Positions 15,364-24,037 of a stretch of DNA of 64,000 nt are shown here, in pieces. The notes beneath the pieces were generated by a model that was not told where the DNA came from, did not search any database, and worked only from the letters and a program-made list of their open reading frames with translations. A program made the position numbers and the translations under genes. Position 1 is the first letter of the stretch. Each line of letters opens with the position of its first letter. The stretch is from NCBI RefSeq assembly GCF_013113715.1, contig NZ_CP053344.1, forward strand, positions 558,001-622,000, read 5' to 3'. The DNA is from Herbiconiux sp. SALV-R1. Lineage in GTDB: Bacteria; Actinomycetota; Actinomycetes; Actinomycetales; Microbacteriaceae.

Positions 15364-15721
15364 CCGCTTCCAGCTCGAGGAGGAGCCGGTCGAACGTGGG
15401 TCCGAGCACCGTGACCGCCTCGCGCCTGATCGACATCACGACAGGTTCGGCCCGCGCGAGGGAGTCGCGAAGCTCCGACCGTGTCACGCTGTAGACCTGC
15501 CCCGTGTTGCCTGCCCAAGTTCTGATCGCCTCGCTGAGGTCGAACGCGACGTCGACGATGGCGTCGTGCGAGATGTCGTCGGGGTGCACGACGAGGATGT
15601 CGACGTCGGACTCCGAGCCGGCCGAACGTCGTGCGAACGAGCCGTAGAGATAGGCGGCGACGCCGCCGAGTTCCGAGAGAAAGGCGTGAATGCGATCGAT
15701 GATCGTCTGACGGGCATCCAC
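15344..15721 (-). CDS. MNT-type nucleotidyltransferase, antitoxin partner of HEPN
   Basis: A 125-aa minimal nucleotidyltransferase. YLYGSFARRSAGSESDVDILVV is the pol-beta motif G-S-x(9-13)-D-x-D, with the third acid later in the domain. The GTG at 15721 has GGAGG six bases before it; an alternative GTG at 15733 has none. The gene precedes and overlaps the HEPN gene, the usual antitoxin-toxin arrangement in which the transferase adds AMP to the HEPN protein. Confidence 0.75.
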   Translation of the reverse strand: MDARQTIIDRIHAFLSELGGVAAYLYGSFARRSAGSESDVDILVVHPDDISHDAIVDVAFDLSEAIRTWAGNTGQVYSVTRSELRDSLARAEPVVMSIRREAVTVLGPTFDRLLLELEADETACA

Positions 15722-15844
15722 AGCCGCCTCCACGGCTGGCCACAGAACTGGTCGCGGTTGCCCCGCCAGAAGGTGGTGTTCCCATGCGCGTACCCTCCTC
15801 GAAGGTCCCGGCTCGCGGGGCGGAGAGCAGAGGAGGAACGAACG

Positions 15845-16741
15845 ATGGCGGTCGACGACGAGGTCGTGGCGAAGGCGCACAGCTGGCGGGAGGAGGTCGA
15901 CCAGTTGTTCGGTCTGCGCTGGGACACGCTGGTGGAGTGGGTAGTCATCACTTGGGTGAGTGTGTGGCTGTACTCGTCGTGGGTCGCGCATCCGGATGCC
16001 GCGTTCCCGAGCGAGGGGCCGATCGAGTGGACCGCCGGCCTCTTTCGAGCGCTGTCGATCGACCCGCCCGGATGGCTGACCGGGGTCACTCCCTGGCTCA
16101 CCGATGCGAGCCGATCGTGGCTGCTCGGCCTGTCGGTCGTGCTGTCGGCGGTGTTCGTCACGCTCTCCGTGAAGCGTCGCAACCGCGTGGGGCTGCGGTT
16201 CCTCGCCCTGGTCATGCTGGTGATCGCCCTCGAGATCGGGGACAGCATCTGGCCGGTCTTCCTCATCCTCGCTCTGGCTGCGGTGCCCGCGATCTGCGCC
16301 GCGGTCGCCGGTGTCGTCGAGAACCTCCGCGCCGACGACCGCCGGGACGACCTGCACGACGGCTTCTTCCTGCCGTCGATCGTGCTGCGGCAGTACGTCG
16401 AGGGTGTGCTTCTGCTGTTCGCGATGCCGGTGCTGGCGCCGTTCATCCTGCTCTACCGACTGGTCACCAGCTATCGGGTCGAGCTGCCGTACGACCCCAG
16501 CGCTGAGCTCGCCCGACTCGTCGCCGAGGAGCTCGAGGAGGGCTCGCGATCGGTACAGAAGACGGATGCGCTGCTCGCTGTCTCGGCACTCGCCGCCATC
16601 CAGACGGCCGGGTCGTCCCCCCGATCGTCCCGCGACATCGCGAGCATGCTGCATCACCGGGTGCGCGACCGCCGCGAGCTGCGACAGCGGCTCGAGCGCG
16701 ACCGCCGCGACCGCGAATGGGACGCGCTCCGCCGTCGCTGA
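15845..16741 (+). CDS. Multi-pass membrane protein of unknown function
   Basis: A 298-aa protein with about five hydrophobic segments (residues near 28-50, 95-112, 118-135, 138-158 and 185-208). Flanking them are a charged N-terminal helix and a very basic, Arg-rich C-terminal helix (HHRVRDRRELRQRLERDRRDREW). GGAGGAACGA precedes ATG 15845. No transport or enzyme motif is visible. It diverges from the MNT/HEPN pair; whether the two are related is unclear. Confidence 0.75.
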   Translation: MAVDDEVVAKAHSWREEVDQLFGLRWDTLVEWVVITWVSVWLYSSWVAHPDAAFPSEGPIEWTAGLFRALSIDPPGWLTGVTPWLTDASRSWLLGLSVVLSAVFVTLSVKRRNRVGLRFLALVMLVIALEIGDSIWPVFLILALAAVPAICAAVAGVVENLRADDRRDDLHDGFFLPSIVLRQYVEGVLLLFAMPVLAPFILLYRLVTSYRVELPYDPSAELARLVAEELEEGSRSVQKTDALLAVSALAAIQTAGSSPRSSRDIASMLHHRVRDRRELRQRLERDRRDREWDALRRR

Positions 16742-16828
16742 TTCGAATGCGGTCACGGGCTTTCCGCGCAGCGCTGAGGAAGGTCCCTCGTCACCTCGCC
16801 CACCCTCAGCAGAGAGCATCATGGAGGC

Positions 16829-17326
16829 ATGACGACGAGCATCCGGCCGTGGGCCGAGGGCGACTTGGCGCTGCTGATGCGCGCGAACGACCCGGTGATG
16901 ACCGAGTTCCTGGGCGGGCCGGAGGCGGAGGAGAAGGTGCGCGAGCGCCACGAGAAGTACCTCCGCTTCGCGCAGCTCGAGACCGCCGGCATCTTCGCGA
17001 TCGAGCACGACGGGGTCGCGGTCGGCGGCGTGAACTGGTGGCAGTCGGAGTGGCACGATGAAGCCACGCTCGAGACGGGCTGGTTCGTCGTTCCCGAGGT
17101 GCAGGGGCGCGGAGTCGCCGCCGCCGGCGTCTCGGCCGCGCTTGATGACGCGCGAGCGAGGTCGGAACGGCGCCGCATCCTCGCCTTCCCCGCGACCGCG
17201 AACCACCCGTCGAACCGCCTGTGCGCGCGTGTCGGCTTCGAGCGCATCGGGGAGGAACGCTTCCCCTACCGCGACACCGAACTGCACGTCGCGGTGTGGT
17301 CGCTCGACCTCGGGCCACGCACATGA
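16829..17326 (+). CDS. GNAT family N-acetyltransferase
   Basis: A 165-aa GNAT. ETGWFVVPEVQGRGVAAAGV is motif A (acetyl-CoA pyrophosphate loop, QGRGVA), preceded by GGVNWWQSEW. The late ANHPSNRLCARVGFERIGEE segment is the typical helix-strand of the RimJ-like/GNAT_3 fold. The acceptor (protein N-terminus, amine or antibiotic) cannot be told. The ATG at 16829 is supported by the beginning of homology (TTSIRPWAEGD). Confidence 0.88.
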   Translation: MTTSIRPWAEGDLALLMRANDPVMTEFLGGPEAEEKVRERHEKYLRFAQLETAGIFAIEHDGVAVGGVNWWQSEWHDEATLETGWFVVPEVQGRGVAAAGVSAALDDARARSERRRILAFPATANHPSNRLCARVGFERIGEERFPYRDTELHVAVWSLDLGPRT

Positions 17327-17388
17327 AGCGTGCACATCATGACGGTCCGGCTCCCTGGAAGCGTGCGGCGGCCCGGTACCCTCTGACC

Positions 17389-18153
17389 ATGGATTCGCCG
17401 GCGATGTCCTTCTACCCAGCTGTGTCGTACGGCCGAGCCGAGCATCCGCTCGAACTCGACATCCTCGCCCCGCCGAGAGAGCCCGGGGGTGCCCCACTCC
17501 CGGTTGCCTTGTTCTTCCACGGTGGAGGGTGGCACGAGGGCGATCGCGGCGCCGGAATGCACCCGTGGCTGAACCCCCTGCTCGCGGCGCGCGGGTACGT
17601 GACCGTCTCCGTCACCTACCGGCTAAGCGGTGCCGCCCCGTGGCCAGCGCAGTACGACGACGCCCGCGCAGCCCTGACGTGGGTGCAGACGCACATCGCC
17701 GACGTCGGTGGCGACCCTTCGCGCATCGGGGTCTGGGGCTTCTCGGCGGGAGCCCACCTCGCCGCCCACCTGGCGTTCAGGGAGCCCGGCATCGCCAGGG
17801 CCGCGTCCCTGGCGGCCGGCCCGACCGATCTGCGGGGCGTCGGCATCGATGAACCCAACGAGGTGACGTGGTTGATGGGCCCGTCGCCGGCGGCCGACTT
17901 CCTCGCAGACGTCAGCCCGATCACGTGGGTGACTCCGGATGCGCCACCCACCTTGATCGTGCACGGTACCGACGATCAGATCGTCGAGTTCGAACAGGCG
18001 CTCGCGCTCCGAGGCGCCTTGGCGGCTGTGGGCGCTCGTGTCGGGCTGCACACGATCCCCGGCGGAAGTCACGAGTGGGCGGACAAGCCGTCCGCCGACT
18101 CGCACGCGACCTTCGGAGACCTCACCGCTGACTTCTTCGACCGAGTGCTGTGA
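17389..18153 (+). CDS. Alpha/beta hydrolase of the BD-FAE/esterase type
   Basis: A 254-aa hydrolase. The oxyanion-hole HGGGW (about residue 44), nucleophile elbow GFSAG, acid in HGTDDQI and His in GGSHEW are all present and ordered as in hormone-sensitive-lipase-like and BD-FAE-like esterases. The start is ATG 17389; an ATG at 17404 is also possible because no clear ribosome site decides. It has no signal peptide, so it acts on an intracellular ester. Convergent with the DinB gene, 9 bp apart. Confidence 0.88.
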   Translation: MDSPAMSFYPAVSYGRAEHPLELDILAPPREPGGAPLPVALFFHGGGWHEGDRGAGMHPWLNPLLAARGYVTVSVTYRLSGAAPWPAQYDDARAALTWVQTHIADVGGDPSRIGVWGFSAGAHLAAHLAFREPGIARAASLAAGPTDLRGVGIDEPNEVTWLMGPSPAADFLADVSPITWVTPDAPPTLIVHGTDDQIVEFEQALALRGALAAVGARVGLHTIPGGSHEWADKPSADSHATFGDLTADFFDRVL

Positions 18154-18162
18154 GCCGAGTGC

Positions 18163-18666
18163 TCAGTCGCCCGTTGTGCCGTCGGCGATCTCGCGCAGAA
18201 TGTCGATGTGCCCGTTGTGCCGGGCGTTCTCCTCGATGAGATGCAGGATCACCCACCGCAGCGTCGGGCGCTCACCCGACCGGAACGGCGTCTGCGACAG
18301 GTCGTCGAGCTGCAGCCCGGCGATGATCGCGTCGGTGGCTTCGGCCTGGGCACGGTAGCCGTCGATCACGGTCTGCAGGGGGAGGGTGGAGCCGTCGATG
18401 AACTCCTGGTCGGGTGACTCGTCGGTCCACGGCCCGAGATCGGGGCCGCCGACGAAGCGGGCTTCGATCCACGAGTGCTCCACCCAGCGCATGTGGTTGA
18501 GCACCGCGCCGACGCTCATCAGCGGAGACGTCGCGATCGGGGTGGCGGCGGCCTGCGCATCCGTGAGGCCCGTGGCCTTCTCGATGCCCGTGTCACGCGT
18601 GTACTGCAGCATCGTGAGCAGAGTCGATCGCTCGTCCCACGCCTTCGGATGATCAGTGCGTTCCAT
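18163..18666 (-). CDS. DinB/DUF664 four-helix protein (mycothiol-transferase-like)
   Basis: A 167-aa protein with the DinB metal-histidine pattern: His in VGAVLNHMRWVEHSW and the late LHLIEENARHNGHIDILREIADG, whose HxxxH-type pair completes the site. In Actinobacteria many such proteins are mycothiol- or bacillithiol-dependent S-transferases (DUF664 group). The exact substrate is unknown. ATG 18666 begins the homologous region. Confidence 0.88.
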   Translation of the reverse strand: MERTDHPKAWDERSTLLTMLQYTRDTGIEKATGLTDAQAAATPIATSPLMSVGAVLNHMRWVEHSWIEARFVGGPDLGPWTDESPDQEFIDGSTLPLQTVIDGYRAQAEATDAIIAGLQLDDLSQTPFRSGERPTLRWVILHLIEENARHNGHIDILREIADGTTGD

Positions 18667-18799
18667 GCGTCGAGTATGTCCCCCCGCATCCGTCACCGCA
18701 CCCGGCGCGGGCGTGGTCGACCGCGCTTCTGACAACACCCAGGTCGGCGCCGGTGTCATTCTCGGCGAGCAAACGGCGACTGCCCCGACGTATGCCGCC

Positions 18800-19258
18800 T
18801 CAGTGGGCAGGCGGATTCGCAGCCATGTAGTCCCGTATCGGAACGAGATTTCCGAGCGGCGCGAAGTACCCGGCCGCGGGCAGATCGAACGCGATCCCCA
18901 CCACCCCGACGCTCGAGAACGTCGCCGCCCACTCGATCGCGGACGGGAGCGGAACGGCGAGCAACCGCGACGCCTCGTCCTCAGACAGACCCATACCGAG
19001 CGCCGCGTTTCTCGCCCGCTCCCCGGTGGTGAAGGCGAGAATCATCGGGCCCTGGGGGAGCTCTCCCACGTAGGGCCCGGGCTGGTCGTCAGTGCCGCGC
19101 GCGATGAAGATCCAGCGGTCGAGCCCGTAGATGGCACGCCACAACGCGTCCATCGCGGCGAAGCTCTCCGACTGCTCCTTCAACGCCGCGGCCCGCCGAT
19201 CGATCTCCGCCACCTGCTCAGGCGAGGGGTCGAGACGGGGTGCTTCAGGATGCTCCAT
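18800..19258 (-). CDS. Hypothetical protein, SseB-like
   Basis: A 152-aa protein. The pattern LWRAIYGLDRWIFIARG ... GPMILAFTTGERARNAALGMG ... IEWAATFSSVGVVGIAFDLPAAGYFAPL resembles the SseB N-terminal-domain family found in Actinobacteria, whose role is unknown. This is recognised from layout only. No export signal. It lies 36 bp upstream of (beyond) the end of the PIN gene on the same strand, so read-through from that operon is possible. Confidence 0.6.
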   Translation of the reverse strand: MEHPEAPRLDPSPEQVAEIDRRAAALKEQSESFAAMDALWRAIYGLDRWIFIARGTDDQPGPYVGELPQGPMILAFTTGERARNAALGMGLSEDEASRLLAVPLPSAIEWAATFSSVGVVGIAFDLPAAGYFAPLGNLVPIRDYMAANPPAH

Positions 19259-19294
19259 ACCTTCACCCTTCCACGGCCGCAGCTGCGAGAGACC

Positions 19295-19852
19295 TCAAAA
19301 GGCCGAATGCACACGCTCCGCCAGCAACGGAAGATCGGTCGCGTGCAGCCGAGCGACGATGTCCGTGATGGTCAGTCGAGGTCTACTGTTCGCCGCCATG
19401 ATCCTTCTCACGGTGTCGACAATTGCTACGGAATCGTCGTCAAATAGTCTGGTCAGGAAGATGTCCGGATGCTGCGCCGTCAGGCCGTACTGAGCTAGGT
19501 CTTCCGTAGGAAAGTCCTTGAGGTTCGAGGTGACGATCACGCTCGCGCGCGTGTGGATCGCCGCAGCGAGCACATGCCGGTCGTCAGGATCGGGCAGTTC
19601 GAGCTCGTCGATCAGATACTCGAAGTCGGTCACTCGGGCGTCGCGAACGGCGTCGTTCATGAGCGCCCTAGTTCTGTTCATCGCGTCGACGTTGAGGTCT
19701 GCCCTGTTCGCGCGCAGGTTCCGGAATGTCTCGTCGAGAATCTGCTCAGTCCAGCGGGCCCGAACAGCACCGTACACGGACACGCGGACGAGGATGTCAC
19801 GGAGGAGCGAAGGGTAGAGAACGTTCGCGTCATAGACGGCGACGATCGTCAC
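19295..19852 (-). CDS. PIN domain ribonuclease toxin
   Basis: A 185-aa PIN-domain protein. The acidic site is visible as Asp in VAVYDANVLYPS, Glu in ILDETFRNL, Asp in LPDPDDRHVLAAA and Asp in VTSNLKDFP, i.e. a complete Mg-dependent RNase centre. The ATG overlaps the stop of the upstream antitoxin gene by 4 bp, the typical coupling of a type II toxin-antitoxin pair. GC content is clearly lower than in neighbours, suggesting acquisition. Confidence 0.88.
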   Translation of the reverse strand: MTIVAVYDANVLYPSLLRDILVRVSVYGAVRARWTEQILDETFRNLRANRADLNVDAMNRTRALMNDAVRDARVTDFEYLIDELELPDPDDRHVLAAAIHTRASVIVTSNLKDFPTEDLAQYGLTAQHPDIFLTRLFDDDSVAIVDTVRRIMAANSRPRLTITDIVARLHATDLPLLAERVHSAF

Positions 19853-20301
19853 CGGTCGAAGCCCATGTCCTCACTCAGCCGCACCAGCTCGTCAGCTGCA
19901 GCATGTGCGCGCGCGTCATCACGAGCTTTGAATGTAAGGAGTGAATCCGTCTTCACTCGACGATGGCTACCTACCATCCGATAGTTGATTTCGCCACTCT
20001 CCAAGAGCTTGATCAAGTACGGGCGCGACACGTTGAGGACCTCCGCCGCCTGCACGGTCGTCAACTCATCGTCACGGGACATCACGCTCACTTGGTGACC
20101 AGCCGCGAGGTTCTCGAGAGCCGAGATGACCACATCGGTCATTTCGGCGGGAATCTCGAGCGGCGAGTCCTCGCCCGCAATGGTCAGTTTGAACACGTTC
20201 GATCCCGGCGCCGCATTCGTTGCACGGCGCACCCGATCAAGCACTCGCCGCGCGACGTACTCCGGGCTCTCGTCGGGGAGGTGGTTGGCAGCGATCGACA
20301 T
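19849..20301 (-). CDS. Excisionase-type helix-turn-helix antitoxin
   Basis: A 150-aa protein. The MerR/excisionase-like DNA-binding motif is LTTVQAAEVLNVSRPYLIKLLESGEI followed by the wing RMVGSHRRVKTDSL. The C-terminal helix, with many Ala/Asp/Glu, would contact the PIN toxin. ATG 20301 (MSIAANHLP) is chosen; an upstream ATG at 20328 adds 9 residues and has no better ribosome site. It should repress its own operon. Confidence 0.82.
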   Translation of the reverse strand: MSIAANHLPDESPEYVARRVLDRVRRATNAAPGSNVFKLTIAGEDSPLEIPAEMTDVVISALENLAAGHQVSVMSRDDELTTVQAAEVLNVSRPYLIKLLESGEINYRMVGSHRRVKTDSLLTFKARDDARAHAAADELVRLSEDMGFDR

Positions 20302-20373
20302 AAACCCATCATCGCGCGTCAAGTGCAATAAGTGAAGCCGAGTTCGATGGCCTCCAGCGCCTGTGAGCTGGGA

Positions 20374-21315
20374 TCAGGTGTCTATTCTCGATCGGAGCAG
20401 CTTCCATTGTTCGGGATCGATGTCTGTGCTGAACCTGTCATCGGGATGCTCGTAGATCGATTTGGTTGCGTTGGCAGCTTGCAGCATATGTTGCTGTTCG
20501 ATCTGGGCCTTCGAGAGATGAATGATTTGGTCTGGATTTGCGCGCAACAATGCCGGAGGCAGTTTTCGCGTGAGGATCAGAAGGTTTCGGTTGAAGGGTG
20601 TCCAGGACCACCGTGACTTCAGATAGTCGAGGCTGCAGATCTGGAACGGGACACCGTCCGACTCGTCGACTGTGCTCGTCGTGAGCACGATGGGGCTATC
20701 GGCGACGAAGAAAGACGGTTCCTTTGCGATTCCAAGGAACCATTGCTGCTCAAAGAGATGTCTTGCGAGTGGGTTCAGGTGATCCCGCAGCAGCTCGTAG
20801 TACTCGTTCGCTGGAATCGGGTTGGACTTCGTGGAGATGCCGAAGCGCCTCGCCAAGCGGTCAAGGTCACCAGGATCGCCGGTGACAGTTCCGCGTTCCA
20901 AAAGGTCAGAAAAGTGGATGTGTCGGTCCGACGAGTCGAGACCAGCGCGAATCGCACGTTCGGCGGCAAGACGGAACAGGGGCGCGCGAAGAAACTGCTG
21001 GGATAGCCAGTGAGAGAGGACGACTCGCGAATCTCCGTCGAGTGGCCACGCCCCGGCGGGATCGCGAATCACGCGAGCCGTGATCTTCGCAGCCTTGTCC
21101 TCCGTAGTAGCGAACATCTTCTCGACTAGAGGGCTCGAACCGTTCCATCCCTCAATGACGTAGAGGTCACGAACAACCGTGGCGCTCTTGACGTGTGCGC
21201 GCACTCGGCGAACCGTGTCGCCCCCAAGGTCAACACGTGTGATCCGGCCGTCTGTCGCAGCGAAATGGCGGAGGTAAAACTTTGAGATGACGTGGTGACC
21301 TCGAGGCGTTGGCAT
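20374..21315 (-). CDS. DUF4238 domain protein
   Basis: The 313-aa product opens with TPRGHHVISKFYLRHFA and then KSATVVRDLYVIE, the DUF4238 hallmark (H-x3-Q/S-x-Y-L-x-x-F). The central WFLGIAKEPSFFVADSPIVLT is also typical. These proteins are patchily distributed, often near defence or mobile genes, and have no known activity. GC is lower than average for the window, as in the adjacent PIN operon. It lies alone between the antitoxin gene and the PadR operon. Confidence 0.85.
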   Translation of the reverse strand: MPTPRGHHVISKFYLRHFAATDGRITRVDLGGDTVRRVRAHVKSATVVRDLYVIEGWNGSSPLVEKMFATTEDKAAKITARVIRDPAGAWPLDGDSRVVLSHWLSQQFLRAPLFRLAAERAIRAGLDSSDRHIHFSDLLERGTVTGDPGDLDRLARRFGISTKSNPIPANEYYELLRDHLNPLARHLFEQQWFLGIAKEPSFFVADSPIVLTTSTVDESDGVPFQICSLDYLKSRWSWTPFNRNLLILTRKLPPALLRANPDQIIHLSKAQIEQQHMLQAANATKSIYEHPDDRFSTDIDPEQWKLLRSRIDT

Positions 21316-21437
21316 CTTGTTATCGTCCTCCGCGCCACTGACACATTCCAGGCCCGGGAACCCTTCCGACGAGCATGTCGCAGCAGCCTCCGACGTTCGC
21401 GATACCAGCGGGCTAGTACGTGCTCGGTACTGCAGCA

Positions 21438-21851
21438 TCATCGCGCAACGCGCCGCACCTCGTAGTGCCGCCCGACTGCGGCGGTGTTTCGCCCCCACGA
21501 ACTCGCGCCTACCCGCGCCTGGTGCGCGGCGAACGCGTCCTCGCTCGCGAACCGCTCCTCGACGGCCCACACGAGCGGGTCGTCCGTCGCGGTGACCTCG
21601 AACGAGAGACATCCGGGCTCGGCCCGGGTGAGCTCGATGTGCTCCGGCAGGAGTGCGGCGACGATACCAGCGTCGGCGGCATCGCGGCACACGAGCTTCC
21701 CGGTGAGCAAGACCTCTACCTCACCCCCGGTCGCGCCGCGATCGACGGCCTCCACGCCTAGATCGCCACGCGACCGCTCAGGATCGGCACGCGCGAGGGC
21801 CTCGGTGACCAGATACGTGACGTCGACAGAGATCACCCGTGGGCTGGTCAT
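21438..21851 (-). CDS. Antibiotic-biosynthesis-monooxygenase-fold (ABM) protein
   Basis: A 137-aa product. The ABM ferredoxin-like domain occupies about residues 45-137: VEVLLTGKLVCRDAADAG, HIELTRAEPGCLSFEV, AVEERFASEDAFAAHQAR. The first 45 residues are unusual and a GTG at the domain boundary could be an alternative start. It is third in the PadR operon (ATGA overlap with the membrane protein). Members are small heme or quinol oxygenases, and the substrate here is unknown. Confidence 0.78.
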   Translation of the reverse strand: MTSPRVISVDVTYLVTEALARADPERSRGDLGVEAVDRGATGGEVEVLLTGKLVCRDAADAGIVAALLPEHIELTRAEPGCLSFEVTATDDPLVWAVEERFASEDAFAAHQARVGASSWGRNTAAVGRHYEVRRVAR

Positions 21852-22915
21852 GGCGCAGCATCCGGCACCGCGCTCGGCGCAGGCTCCCCGACAGGCGGGG
21901 GAGTAGGAGTGGGGGTCGGCGCAGCTGTGGGAGAAGGCGTGGGCACCGCAGGCTCGGGCACCGCGTTGGTGGTGCGGAACGGTGGCGTCGCCGGCTGCGC
22001 GTCGCGCGCATCCACGTCGCCCATGTCGCCGAGGGGTGCCTCCCTCAGCGGGTAGACGTTCCAGATGTACCCGCGCGAGCTGCTCGCATAGGGCACCGGC
22101 ACGGTGGTGCCGCCGGCGCCGTCGTCGAACTCCTCGTAGACCAGGGCTGACCCGATGGTCACCAGCGGGTCTCCGTCTTGATCGAACAACTGGATATTGG
22201 TGACGGGGTTGCCCTCGGCGTCGTATCCGAAGATGTTCGTGACGCGCTCGCCGTCGAACCACAGCTCTGTCGGATCGGGATAGGCGACGTCGTACGACGA
22301 CCCGTCGTTCGCCCTGGCCTGGCCGACTGTCCACCCCATGACGAACGGAAGGGCCACGATCGCGACGACGGACACCACCGTCCGCAGAACCCGCAGGAAC
22401 GACCCGGGCGCCCACCGCCCGCGCCCCCACTGCACGCTCAGCGCGATGCAGGCGAACAGCAGCACCCACATGATGAGGTCCGATGGCACCAACGCGCTCC
22501 GGCCCAGCAGCACGACGGTGAGCAGCTGGTACACGACCCACCCGCGCAGCACCCACCACACCGGCCGCAGGGCGAGAGCGAAGTCGACCAGGTGTGAGCC
22601 GAGGCGGGTCGAGCGGGTGATGCGCCGAGTCGTCGCTTCGAGCTCATCGAGTCTCTGCCGCATCCGTCGTCGCAGCGGCACGGTCGAACTGGCACGGGGA
22701 GGAAGGCCAGCGGATGCGCGCAACTCCTCCGCATACGAGGCAGGGTCGTCGAGATGTAGATCGCCCTGCTCGTCGGAGGCCTGTTCGGAGAGGTCGGCTT
22801 CGAGCCCGTCGGTGAGGTCGTCGATGTCTTCCAGCGGGAGGTCGTAGAGGTGGCGCCGTACGGCGGCGGCGAAGTCCGTGATTGACTTGTCGAGGGTGGC
22901 CGTTGGTTCGCTCAC
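21848..22915 (-). CDS. HAAS-like membrane protein of a PadR operon
   Basis: A 355-aa protein. The N-terminal acidic helical part (LYDLPLEDIDDLTDGLEADLSEQ) resembles the HAAS domain that accompanies PadR genes. Three or four membrane helices follow (about residues 115-215), then an extracellular domain (YDVAYPDPTELWFDGERVTNIFG) and a Pro/Thr tail ending near APSAVPDAAP. It starts 4 bp before the PadR stop. It may carry a signal across the membrane in partnership with PadR. Confidence 0.75.
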   Translation of the reverse strand: MSEPTATLDKSITDFAAAVRRHLYDLPLEDIDDLTDGLEADLSEQASDEQGDLHLDDPASYAEELRASAGLPPRASSTVPLRRRMRQRLDELEATTRRITRSTRLGSHLVDFALALRPVWWVLRGWVVYQLLTVVLLGRSALVPSDLIMWVLLFACIALSVQWGRGRWAPGSFLRVLRTVVSVVAIVALPFVMGWTVGQARANDGSSYDVAYPDPTELWFDGERVTNIFGYDAEGNPVTNIQLFDQDGDPLVTIGSALVYEEFDDGAGGTTVPVPYASSSRGYIWNVYPLREAPLGDMGDVDARDAQPATPPFRTTNAVPEPAVPTPSPTAAPTPTPTPPPVGEPAPSAVPDAAP

Positions 22916-23274
22916 TTGTTCTCTCCGATCGTGCGAAGCGCGGTCTTCTTCGGTGGTGTCTCGGCCAGCAGGGCCGACATGGCGCCGGCGAAGTCCGTCC
23001 AGGTGCTGCGCTGGCGGGCGAGCATGTCGCGACCCTCGCTGTTGATGGCGTAGTACTTGCGGTGCGGGCCCCCCTCGGACGGCACCACGTAGCTTGACAG
23101 CGTGCCCGCGGCGTAGAGCCGGCGCAGCGTTCCGTAGACCGACGCGTCACCCACGTCGCCCAGGCCCGCGTCGCGCAGGCGCCGCACGATGTCGTATCCG
23201 TACCCGTCGTCGTGCTGCACGACGGCCAGCACGGCCACGTCGAGCACACCCTTGAGTAGTTGCGTCGTATCCAC
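22912..23274 (-). CDS. PadR family transcriptional regulator
   Basis: A 120-aa winged-helix protein of the PadR-s1 type. LLKGVLDVAVLAVVQHDDGYGYDIVRRLRDAGLG is the DNA-binding helix pair. ASVYGTLRRLYAAGTL and GPHRKYYAINSEGRDML are the recognition helix and wing. It is first in a three-gene operon with 4-bp overlaps to the HAAS-like membrane protein and then the ABM protein, a common arrangement for PadR regulators with a membrane sensor. Confidence 0.9.
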   Translation of the reverse strand: MDTTQLLKGVLDVAVLAVVQHDDGYGYDIVRRLRDAGLGDVGDASVYGTLRRLYAAGTLSSYVVPSEGGPHRKYYAINSEGRDMLARQRSTWTDFAGAMSALLAETPPKKTALRTIGENK

Positions 23275-23384
23275 TGCACCTCCACTGTGTCGAGAGACCC
23301 GGTACCACGGGATGCGCAGTAGTTCGCAATGGGGAGGTTAACTGCTCCCGGGTCGAGTAGCCTGCGGTGCCCCTTCCGCTCCTA

Positions 23385-23404
23385 CCACCATCGGAGGATG
23401 GTGG
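23385..23404. other. Perfect 8-bp hairpin upstream of a secreted-protein gene
   Basis: CCACCATC (23385-23392) and GATGGTGG (23397-23404) form a perfect stem with loop GGAG, 45 bp before the ATG of the secreted protein. It may be an operator or an mRNA hairpin. No T tract follows. Confidence 0.5.
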
Positions 23405-23449
23405 AATTACCTGAGAAATATTCAGGGACACCAATCTGGAAGGACAATC

Positions 23450-24013
23450 ATGAAACTCCTTACAGCATGCGCAAGCGCCGTACTCCTCGCGGCTGCGCTA
23501 GCGGGGGTCGCATCCAGCCCGCAAGGCAGTCACGAGGCGCAGTCGAGCTATGACGGTGACGACCCCGCCGTGCTCCAGCTCATCGCAGAGCGGACCGCGG
23601 AAGGTGCAGAGATCATCTCGACGAGCACCGCGACCTACGGGCCGGTCGACGATGGTTCCACCTCATCCGCGTTGCCTTCGGGATGCGAGCTCGTGGTCCT
23701 CATCACGAAGAGCAATCGGCTTATCAACGGCGATTCGATCACCTCGTGTCAGACCCCATTCTCAAATGGCTACATGGGTTCAGCGCTGGCGCACTACAAC
23801 CCCGACTGGAACATCTGGGACGTCACGGTCGACAACGATTCCACCAACCCCTCGGTCGGCACCATCATGAGTACCTACCTGGCCTACAACTGCAAGAACG
23901 GCAACGCGAGCAACTACCGCAACGAAACGTCGGGGAACCTCTCGCTCGCGGGCACCAGCTACATCGCTACCGCGTACGACATCTTCGACGAGAACGTCGC
24001 CTGCGGCACCTGA
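23450..24013 (+). CDS. Small secreted protein of unknown function
   Basis: A 187-aa product with a clean signal peptide (MKLLTACASAVLLAAALAGVA, cleavage around residue 22), after AAGGACAATC and ATG 23450. The mature part has four Cys (GCELV, TSCQT, YNCKNG, NVACGT), probably two disulfides, and many Asn/Ser/Thr (e.g. NASNYRNETSGNLSLAG). It contains no LAxTG anchor, so it is released. No family recognised. Confidence 0.72.
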   Translation: MKLLTACASAVLLAAALAGVASSPQGSHEAQSSYDGDDPAVLQLIAERTAEGAEIISTSTATYGPVDDGSTSSALPSGCELVVLITKSNRLINGDSITSCQTPFSNGYMGSALAHYNPDWNIWDVTVDNDSTNPSVGTIMSTYLAYNCKNGNASNYRNETSGNLSLAGTSYIATAYDIFDENVACGT

Positions 24014-24037
24014 TCCGCGCGCGTCAGGGTGGCGAGC

